64,000 nucleotides of DNA, taken from Gnetum montanum. Taxonomy: Eukaryota; Streptophyta; Gnetopsida; Gnetales; Gnetaceae. Made by a program: the position numbers and the translations under genes. This document shows positions 56,421-64,000 of this stretch, one piece after another (position 1 is the first letter of the stretch; every line of letters begins with the position of its first letter). The stretch is from assembly GCA_015680685.1 (NCBI GenBank), contig MNCI01010021.1, positions 274,460 to 338,459 of the forward strand. The letters are read 5' to 3'. Under the pieces are notes generated by a model. That model searched no databases. It was not told where the DNA came from and saw only the letters and a list, made by a program, of their open reading frames with translations.

Positions 56421-57900
56421 ATTTTAGAGTTCCTAACTTTTTATAAGTTGAGAAATATTATCAACGAAATAAACTTATTTAAGAACCTTTTCCTTTCTTT
56501 TCCTAGTGCACAATTCCTTTAAGTACTTATCAGTAAAGAGGTGTGTCTTTTACTACTAATTCTAAAGGAATATGCAAATATAATTCACTAAACATTTTTT
56601 CAAGATGGGATTTAGTTCTAAAGTCCTCTTGTAATCACTTAGGAAAATGAGGTAAAATTATTTGTCTAGGGAGCATTGATTGTTATTTTTTCCTAATTGG
56701 TTAATCTTATTCTTCCTCAATCACTACTTATGATTTAACTTCTTCTTGTGTCCCTATTTCTTGAAATCTAACCTTCTTTTGGGATTTAGGTTCAACCATT
56801 TTTCCACTTCTAGCAGTGATGGAATGCAATTGTTATATTCCCTTCCCTTGAGATGTAGGATTTGGTTCAAGTTAGGATGATAATTCATTCTTGGTTAGGT
56901 CCTAAAATCTTCTTCTTATCTCACTCATAAACTATCTACCTTCTTGAATGAAGGAAGTAGACTTTGTGTAAGTTTATCCAAATGTTCATTAATTGGATTC
57001 TTAAATGCTTAGAAGTTATGTTAAGGATATTGTTGTTAGTAAGGTGGTCTTTGTGGAAAGCTCATTGTTGGTTGGCTTTTATATTATTGAATAGCCTTCA
57101 TTGATTCTTACGCTTCCTAATGACAATATAATAAGGTTGGACAAGTGATGTAGTCATGTTGTGGACTACCATAAATACTACATGCTTGACTTTGTATCAC
57201 ATGAGCTTTTTTCTTAATCAGCCATATCAACTCATCTAATTTTTTATTTAATTACTTAGTTTGTTGGGTCATGCCTTACATAATGTTGGGTTTTGGCCAT
57301 CTCTTACTTTGGTCTACTAATGAATCTATAATCCTCCAGCTATCTTCTAGTGTTACATTTACAATATTTCCACCACATGCAAAGTCAACATTTTCCCTAC
57401 AATATGGTAATAGGCCTTCTACAAAGATTTGGATAAGTTGATGGGTTGAAAATCCATGATTTGGATTTTTCAAACATAACCTTTTAAACCTATTAAAAGT
57501 ACTCTCATAATCTTCATCTTCATGTTGCAAAAAGCTAATTAATTGTTTCCTTAATGAATATAGCCTATCATTAATGAAAAATATTTGGAGAAAAGCTTCC
57601 TTGAACTCATTCCATGAACTAATTTGTGTCCTAAGGGTTTGTAATCAAAAATCATCTTTATCCTTCAAGGTTGATTTGAAAGCAATCATTTTAGTTCTAT
57701 CACCACTTCGAGGTGCTAGCATTGCTAATGTGGTTTAAGATTCTTAGATGTGAGTAACTGGATCCTTATCATTTGTTCCCTTAAAGATAGGTAATAAATG
57801 AATGTTTTTAACCTCTACATCTCTTCCTTGTGGAAAAATTAATGGTCCTTAAGGTATAATCAATGTCCTTTGATTCAATAAATCCCCAAGAGTTTGTCCT
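56421..57900 (-). pseudogene. A3 gag (decayed)
   Basis: The open piece 57276-57530 carries the capsid end of Athila-like gag: EDYESTFNRFKRLCLKNPNH, LIQIFVEGLLPYCRENVD and ACGGNIVNVTLEDSWRIIDS. The region right of it (57540-57760) continues the capsid with breaks. Between this and protease (56421-57270) only short pieces survive. The frame starts upstream of 57800. Confidence 0.65.
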
Positions 57901-58679
57901 TGATAGGCTTGCTTAGTTGGAATATTGGAGCTTAGACTACTAAAGAAAAGAGGAATTAAACCAAGAGAAAATGAAGGAAGTGTATGGTATGAAGATGATC
58001 CCATTATGAAAGTAGTGGTTGCAATTGGAGTTACAATAGGACTTGGTATAGAAACAAAGGTTGATAGTAAAATTGGAGTTTGTAAATTTAAAGTATTCAT
58101 AGGTTAGGTAGTTACATTACTTAATATTTGGGTAGTAATTAAATTCTATTATCCTACCCCCATAATTTCACCCATATATTTTAATGTAGAGATTGAAATG
58201 CCAAATAGAGGATTAAAAGTTGTGGAAAAATCTATTGAGAGATTTTTCTCTTTAAGAAAGAAAGAGCAAGTAAGATTTGGTTGTATTTGCTCCTCTTGGT
58301 TTTTTTAAGTTAGATTATGCACATTTGTAAAGGCTAAAAGTATTTCTAGAGGGTTAGATTTGTGTTGGTTTCCTTGGTTGCTTAACAATCACATTCTTCT
58401 TTGGCACATTCATGGGCTTCTAGTCCTAAAACTCTATAAATTGTTTTAATTACTCCTACTATTGCTAGCTTAACTACAAATTTCTTAACTGTTTCTATAG
58501 GTTGGGCAATAAGAGAAGATGATTCTTGGGATTTTTCATTATTCTTTAATTTCTTAATACAAAAAAAAATTAAAAGAGATCATTTCTAGATCTACTTAAC
58601 AAAATAAAATAAAATAAAATAGAAAGAAATCAAAGTGTACCTAAAAAATATTATATTTACAAAATGAATTTGAAATGTA
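57901..58679 (-). other. A3 leader and gag N-terminal remnant
   Basis: Minus-strand region between the 5' LTR and recognisable gag. It holds a short open piece (57849-58100) without a known motif, and an A-rich tract with AAATA repeats near 58560-58625. The primer site was probably lost in the gap at 58680. Confidence 0.4.
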
Positions 58680-58680
58680 N
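58680..58680. other. Single-N gap at the inner edge of the A3 5' LTR
   Basis: Right of the N the sequence is LTR (matching 41723 onward); left of it the sequence is internal. About 320 bp of LTR (the counterpart of 41408-41730) and the primer site are missing here. Confidence 0.6.
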
Positions 58681-59270
58681 ACCTAATTCGTGACCCTGCT
58701 CTCTTGTCTCCACAATGCAACAACTTCATAGCCTTCATACATCAATGATTGTTGATTATAAAAAAGCATCAATAATCTTCTATAAAGTTTCAATACAAAA
58801 GGGGATTCAATTTGGTATGGGTTCTCTCTTGAGCCCTTCCCAATACAATTTTTTGATACTTATTTATACTATAAATGATGGACAAAAATAATCATTTGGA
58901 TAATCAATTAATATCGAGGAATTCGATACCAATCGATTTAAATCTTCATTGAAGTGGATCATCAATTCTATCATCCTTAATCATTGGTACGAATTTTTCC
59001 TTTCTGTGCAAATCAATATCTCAAATTCTTTTTAAGTCTCTTTTTGTCAAAATTCATGCTATTGATCTATATCACTGCCTCTATGTGGATCAATATAATT
59101 AATATTAATCTTCATCACTATTATGATTTTGTACAATACATAAGCTTAAAAAGAAATTAGTGCTTTTTGATTTAGATTGCTAAAATCAATTATCTTCAAT
59201 ATATAAAAATAATAATAAATAAAAATGCTAACTTATAATGTTAAAACTAAAGTAATTTTGAGGTTTAACA
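58681..59270 (-). repeat. A3 5' LTR (right copy, truncated by gap)
   Basis: Direct repeat of 41723-42321, minus-strand start TGTTAAACC at 59270. TATA box (minus TATAAATAAG) at 58859-58868. Clearly diverged from its partner. Confidence 0.8.
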
Positions 59271-60760
59271 TGGCCTTATTGTGAAAGTTGATATGCTTTA
59301 GGTCATTTTATTGAATCATCACCTTTTAAATGCCCTTGGTAGAAGTAATGGCATTGTGGAGGCAAAGTGGCCTAGGATAAACCAACTTGCATTTGATATA
59401 GTTATTCATGACTCCTTCAAAGATGCTCATTAGCTACTTGTTACAAAGTGGATGTGTAAGCTCTATTTTGGTAGATGTCCATCTTGAGATGAACTTAGAG
59501 ATGGACTCATTGTGGACATGTTTGATTGTGAGGAGCTTTTAAAGTATATCATCTTTAATGATATTATACTTGAACCTCTTTACAAAGATGGTGAAGATTT
59601 GTTCAAGGGAAGTGATGGATCCATGGCAAAGGGATCTATACCATTGTAGTGATAGTTACAGAGCCAGAGAAACTTCTAAGGATGGTGTGAGGATAATTAG
59701 CTAGTAACATACATTCATCATTAAAAGTGATTATCTAATTTGTAGGATCATAATACCCATTGTACTTAGTAAAATTTGGTAGTGAGACTCCCTTAGGAAC
59801 TTGAGTTGATGGGATTAAGGGCCTCATAGGATCAACCAAAAGATTAGTAATGGAGTTGGCAAGACTATCCCTATGCATTGTAGTTTCCTTTTAGGTTTGA
59901 TCTTCATTCACCTGCAACCTACAAAATAGATCTTAAAGAAACAACATCAATTCAAGAGAAAACCCATGGATATTTTTAGCAAGGTTGTTTAGAATGGGAT
60001 TGTAGGTAGGTAAGACCAGCTAAATAGGTGCCACAGTGGACATAGATCTTGATAGCATGACATTGTGGTAATGAATGTGGTGTGTGAATTGGATAAGAGA
60101 AAATATAGAGAAACTTCTGGCTATTGAATTGAAATGATGTGGGCTAAGGCCTAAAAAGTGTTAAGTGGTGAATTGACACATTGCATTAATGTTGGGTTTG
60201 TAGGATTGACCATAGTTATGTTTGGGAAGATATTTTAAGCTAGAGATAAGTTAGTCACAAGTATATCTATGATAGTGAAATTGACTAAAACAAATGTTAC
60301 AGAAGGAATAGCTTGAGGTATAGGCATGGAAAATGGATTGTGAAGTCAATGAGATTCACATGCTACAAAATAGAAATTTGTGACTAGTAAAAGAGATTTG
60401 TAGGCATGGAAACATGGGGATGTTCTTTCTCATCACCATTATGGAAGCTAATTTTAGCACTTTCCTCATTATATTGGTATTGAAATTGGTGTTTTCTACT
60501 ACTAAAATTGATATTGGGATTTCTCATGAGGTAATCCTCAATAGCCTCTCTCTGTTGAATATTAACACTTGTCATTTCTTAGACATCATCTTTGATGACT
60601 AGGTACTCTGCCAATGTAGCTTGTTCATATTAATTTAGCTTAATGAAATGGCTTGGATTCAACAAGAATGGTTTCACACCATTGGATGTTTCATAGGTAA
60701 CCATTCTTCTTAGATTGTTCTTAGAGAATGCTATATTCAACTCTCGCTTGGCACATGTAA
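59271..60760 (-). pseudogene. T2 gag, N-terminal and capsid part (decayed)
   Basis: In minus sense: VPKGVSLPNFTKYNGYYDPT near 59790, then CMLLANYPHTILRSF, then FEGVMNNYIKCKLVYPR near 59420. This matches in order the T1 gag blocks VSLPQLTKYNGEGDP and LKGAINDFVKSKLYY. The N-terminal open piece 60384-60575 is Gln/Asn-rich. A3 interrupts at 59270, and gag resumes at 41407. Confidence 0.65.
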
Positions 60761-61091
60761 CCTTGAAATCATGTTGAGTCATGAGTGCCATGAGTGCCTA
60801 TGCCTTTCATGTCTCCATCAATTTACAAATCTAGGAGGTGTAAGAGGAGTTGAAACCTTGTCTAGACATGATATCAACAAGTGTCTCCTATACATACTTA
60901 AATACAAGATTAAGTACAAAGTAAAAAATAAACATACTTAAAAACAAAATCAAGTACAAAGTAAAATATAAACTAAGTAGAAGTAATAAAATTGAGAAAA
61001 AATTGTAAGTGTTGGAAATGATCCTTAGGCTATTAGGTAATGGGTTTGTGATACTAGAACAACCTATTAGCCCTCCTTATAGCATCAAAAA
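60761..61091 (-). other. T2 leader and primer-binding site
   Basis: AT-rich leader. Next to the LTR the minus strand reads TGATGCTATAAGGAGGG (61069-61091 region), matching the T1 primer-site block GACGCTAGAAGGAGGG. Confidence 0.55.
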
Positions 61092-62567
61092 TGTTCCTGT
61101 AGAATTTTTGTTTCTCAATCCCACAAGAACACCTTTACAAATTAATTGAACAAGGACTTCCCAGATGTAACTAGGGTGCAACATGGTTAGCCATGATGCT
61201 AATGTGAAATAGTGTTAAGTGTTCAAACGATGTCAACGGTGTTAATGGTTTTGAGTGTAGTCAAGTTTTTCAACAAAAATGAGGGTGTCAACATGCAGGG
61301 AACATCACCCGAGTGTAGTTGTAGGCATGGCTATGCAATGAAACATCGAAAAATGTAAATGAAATGCTAAAAATGCAAAGAGATAGAGAAGCAGAAAACC
61401 ATCCCAAATGAGGATGAGCATAGTTAACACCAAAAATGGGTTAGAAGGTAGATGAGGTACAATAGGCATAGTGGAAAGTGTAGTCATAGTCTTAGAAGTG
61501 TCCAACCGCAAAGACCGACGCTCACCAAGGTGTCTACATCTGCCAGGTTGGCTGCCACAGTGTATCGTGGGCTACAGTGTTCTATTGGGATGTGGTGGGG
61601 TTGCAATCATCTGCAACTTCATCAAATGCTAACCTAAAAATTTGCCAACCCTTGATTTTTCAAAAATTCCCAACCTAAAAATGTTGAGGGCACAGGGTAT
61701 TTATAAGGTTAGAATTAGCATGAAATGCGGCATGGTCACCACGTGGTAGAGGGGATGGTTAGGACTATGCTTTCACCCAACTACACTCTCCACTAGGCTA
61801 GTGGGATAAAGCATAGTTACAATTTTGGGCAAGAGAGGATGCAAGAGAGAGAAAGATTCTACTAACTACGCTCACTAGGGATGAGTTAAATGTGTTGGTG
61901 TGTTGTTGCTATGCTATGAAGGCCACCAGAGGCTTTTCTGGCTAACTACACTCTCCACTGAGGGTTGACTATGCTCAAGGGCAGTGGAAAGTGTAGTCCT
62001 AGGACTTAGAAAAATGTTGCAAAAAACTTGCTTCCTGTTGACTATGCTCTAGGTTGGGGGAAGTCTAGTCTCAATGCTAGTGGAATCTAGGCTTTTTGAT
62101 AGACTACACTACCCCCAAGAGGCTAACTACACTCCCAACTAGGGGTGAGCGTAGTCCGAGACTACCAAAACTTGTGAAAAGCTACCTTTTTTCCAACTAT
62201 GCTCTCCAATAGAGGTTGACAATGCTCTAGGGAAGTGGAGAGTGTAGTCTTAGCACTTCCCTTTGGCTGCAACAAATTAGGTTTGTGCTAACTACGCTCT
62301 CTATGAGAGGCTAACTACACTCTATGGTAATGGAGAGTGTAGTCACAACACTTGGAAAAATTTGCAGTGATTAGATTTATGTTGACACTTAGAAAAATTT
62401 GCAAACCTAGCCTTTGTGTTGACTACGCTCTCCATGAGAGGTTGACTATGCTTTGGGGTAGTGGAGAGTGTAGTTCTAGCACTTAGAAAAAATTGCAATG
62501 ACTTATGTTAACACTTAGAAAACATTTACAGCTGGAAATGCCATAGTCCAAATTTAGTGGTGTTTCA
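61092..62567 (-). repeat. T2/T3 shared LTR (1476 bp)
   Basis: On the plus strand it starts TGTTCCTG and ends GTGGTGTTTCA, the same end as the T1 LTRs. Left neighbour: a primer site (5' LTR role for T2). Right neighbour: TTGGCCCCTCTC and 3'-UTR sequence matching T1 (3' LTR role for T3). Inside, imperfect inverted modules such as CTACGCTCTCCA .. TGGAGAGTGTAGT recur at about 61940, 62191, 62287 and 62417. Confidence 0.7.
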
Positions 62568-63732
62568 TTGGCCCCTCTCATCGCTCTTTAGTGCAAGATC
62601 AGATGTCACTGCACCAGCTCAAGAGTGCTATGGAGAGTGGTATGCTAAATGACATGTGAGAGGTGGGAGTAAAATATGTAGGTGATGTATAGGGGGTAAA
62701 AAAGAAGATGAAGTACAAATAGGATGTTAAAATGTGAGAACTTCATGACTAATGGTGACCATGGCACTAGAGTGGCTTGCCCTTGAAAACACTAACCTCT
62801 CATCGGAGTACTTGTGAGAGAGTTAAGATGTAGATTTAGGGCTAGACTGATTGCAAAATTGCAGCGCTACTGGGCTGCATGGGGACTTACTTTATCCATT
62901 TTGCTTTTTTTAATGCTTACTGTAGAGTGAGATGCTCCCCATCAAATAAATTGTGTATCACTAGATGGCCTTTGCTTCGCCATTGATGAAATGACATGAT
63001 GTCTATATAACAAGTGTTTCTTCCTCCGGATGACTTATGTTACATCCACTTTGGCTTTGACCAACTGACAGAGGCTTTCCACGGGATAAATTATGTTATG
63101 TCTACTTTAGGAAGCTTGGTGTTTGATGAGATATGCAAAGAGGATGCTATGCAGTCATAGCACATGAGCATCCAAGAGGGTTTGCAATCTTAGTTATGTG
63201 GGGAATGAGAGGGTATTAGAAGGCAAGAGTGGATGTGGATAGGCTATAATGGGATAGTGGGGATGTACACTCTTGAGAGGCTCTACTAGTCCAATTGTGC
63301 ACATTTGAGCGTTGTGATGACTTATTGCTATGATTAGATGTGCTTTTACATGACAACCCAGGGCTTCGTCCTGTAAACACAACTCTGAGAAAATAGGAAA
63401 ACCACACAACACAAAATTCAAATAAAATGCAAGGGTGAAGATTCTACAAATGCTCCAAAGGCTGCACCAGTGGCAAGTGTTCAAAAGCCAACAAAAATGA
63501 TGAGGGTGCCAAGATGCTGCAAGTTCTCCAAAGACTACACTAGTGATAAGTGCTCCATTCTAAAGCTGTAGCATGCCCACCCGCATAGTGTAGAAGGGGG
63601 GCAAGGATGGTGCTCACTCACTCACTTGTGAGAGGATGGGAGGAATCATTAATGGATGGCCACGAACCCAATTTAAGGTCTTGGTAGACCATGGCTTTAC
63701 TAGTTTAAGGTCCTTCAAACCATGAACCTAGT
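62568..63732 (-). mobile_element. T3: 3' region of a further Tat-like element
   Basis: Starts at the LTR with the polypurine-like tract (minus GAGAGGGGCCAA). At 63368-63410 it matches 16010-16060 of the T1 3' UTR (TAAACACAACTC .. GAAAACCACA). No gene seen; the open frames at 63194-63484 lack family resemblance. A4 interrupts it at 63733. Confidence 0.55.
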
Positions 63733-64000
63733 TGATGAGATGCAATTCGCATAGGCCACGATATCGCATCCCCTATGATATCGCGTACGCGATATCGCAT
63801 TTTCCCTACGATATCGCATACGTGATATTGCAGTCCACCACCATATCTATAAGTAAGAGGCGGATCTCCCTTGTACAGATAATAAGGAGTTAGAAGTAGC
63901 GAAGCTCTGGCAGTTTGATCCCTCCAGAGTTAGTTTATTTTCCCGTGTCTACCTGCAGTGTGGTGAATGTAATTGTACGGTGTCTTTATTTGAGTGTGAC
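63733..64000 (+). repeat. A4: start of an Athila-like LTR (cut by window end)
   Basis: Begins TGATGAG. It matches the U3 part and leader of the A2 LTRs (CTCTGGCAGTTTGATCCCTCCAGAG block near 63905). About five GATATCGC-type palindromes lie within 63757-63832, including GCGATATCGC at 63789-63798. The TATA-like box TATAAGTA begins at 63848. No polypurine tract stands before it, so it is a 5' LTR or a solo LTR. Confidence 0.8.

Larger units (their letters stand above)
41408..59270 (-). mobile_element. A3: Athila-like Ty3/gypsy element, minus strand, 17.9 kb including A2
   Basis: LTR-like repeats at 41408-42321 and 58681-59270 bracket, in minus sense, gag, protease, RT-RNase H, integrase, spacer and a sense extra gene. 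The integrase and RT wording (MDDF active site, YHPQTNGQ) is Athila-like. A3 splits the gag of T2, whose halves flank it at 41407 and 59271. I could not see a convincing 5-bp duplication: the flanks read TGCCA and TGGCC. A2 is inserted in its extra gene. The LTRs are clearly more diverged than those of A2 or T1, so it is older. Confidence 0.75.

Noticed and set aside
41403-59275. Target-site duplication for A3
   Set aside because: Flanks TGCCA and TGGCC agree at only three of five positions. The interrupted T2 gag supports insertion, but a duplication cannot be claimed.
62568-63732. Host intergenic DNA right of the T2 LTR
   Set aside because: It begins with the Tat polypurine-like tract and matches the T1 3' UTR at 63368-63410.

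Overview
This window comes from a large, repeat-dense nuclear plant genome. A gymnosperm such as a conifer would fit the old, heavily mutated Athila-like and Tat-like Ty3/gypsy elements, but nothing in the sequence fixes the species. I see no intact ordinary host gene, no tRNA or rRNA gene and no CRISPR array. Almost every base belongs to a nested stack of LTR retrotransposons.

Layout, with names used below. T2 (Tat-like, minus strand) is the oldest layer. It is seen as 34372-41407 and 59271-62567, and its left half lies outside the window. G1 (a gag-bearing element without visible pol, minus strand) sits in T2 and is seen as 11305-13185 and 32383-34371. T1 (Tat-like, minus strand, 13186-32382, 1.93 kb LTRs, duplication ATTCT) sits inside the gag of G1. 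A1 (Athila-like, plus strand, 1-11304, left end cut by the window) sits in the 3' region of G1. A3 (Athila-like, minus strand, 41408-59270) sits inside the gag of T2. A2 (plus strand, 43154-49964, duplication CTTGC, same family as A1, RT-RNase H-integrase deleted) sits inside the extra gene of A3. T3 (62568-63732) is the 3' region of another Tat-like element that abuts the right LTR of T2. A4 (63733 to the end) is the start of an LTR related to A2.

The most interesting signal is a plus-strand, multi-exon gene lying antisense between the protease and reverse transcriptase regions of T1 (21351-25030). Six GT-AG introns can be placed, and each restores the reading frame. The first two exons resemble the FCP1/NIF (HAD) phosphatase domain. 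The rest is a protein region I do not recognise, followed by acidic, coiled-coil-like exons. The second Tat-like family, T2, carries a diverged relative at the corresponding place (about 34690-38830). This suggests a gene captured once and then carried by the lineage in antisense. In Ogre elements, which are Tat relatives, the gag-pol intron lies between protease and reverse transcriptase, so this may be a gene nested in a sense-strand intron.

The Athila-like elements instead carry a sense-strand extra gene after integrase. It resembles the 'putative plant transposon protein' family in A1 and A3; A2 has lost it. All copies are decayed. Many stops replace Gln, Trp or Arg codons, and three catalytic Asp to Asn changes in T1 lie at former CpG or CHG sites, as expected from methylation and deamination. 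Two single-N gaps both lie in second LTR copies that lack sequence their partners have, so the assembly is probably collapsed there.
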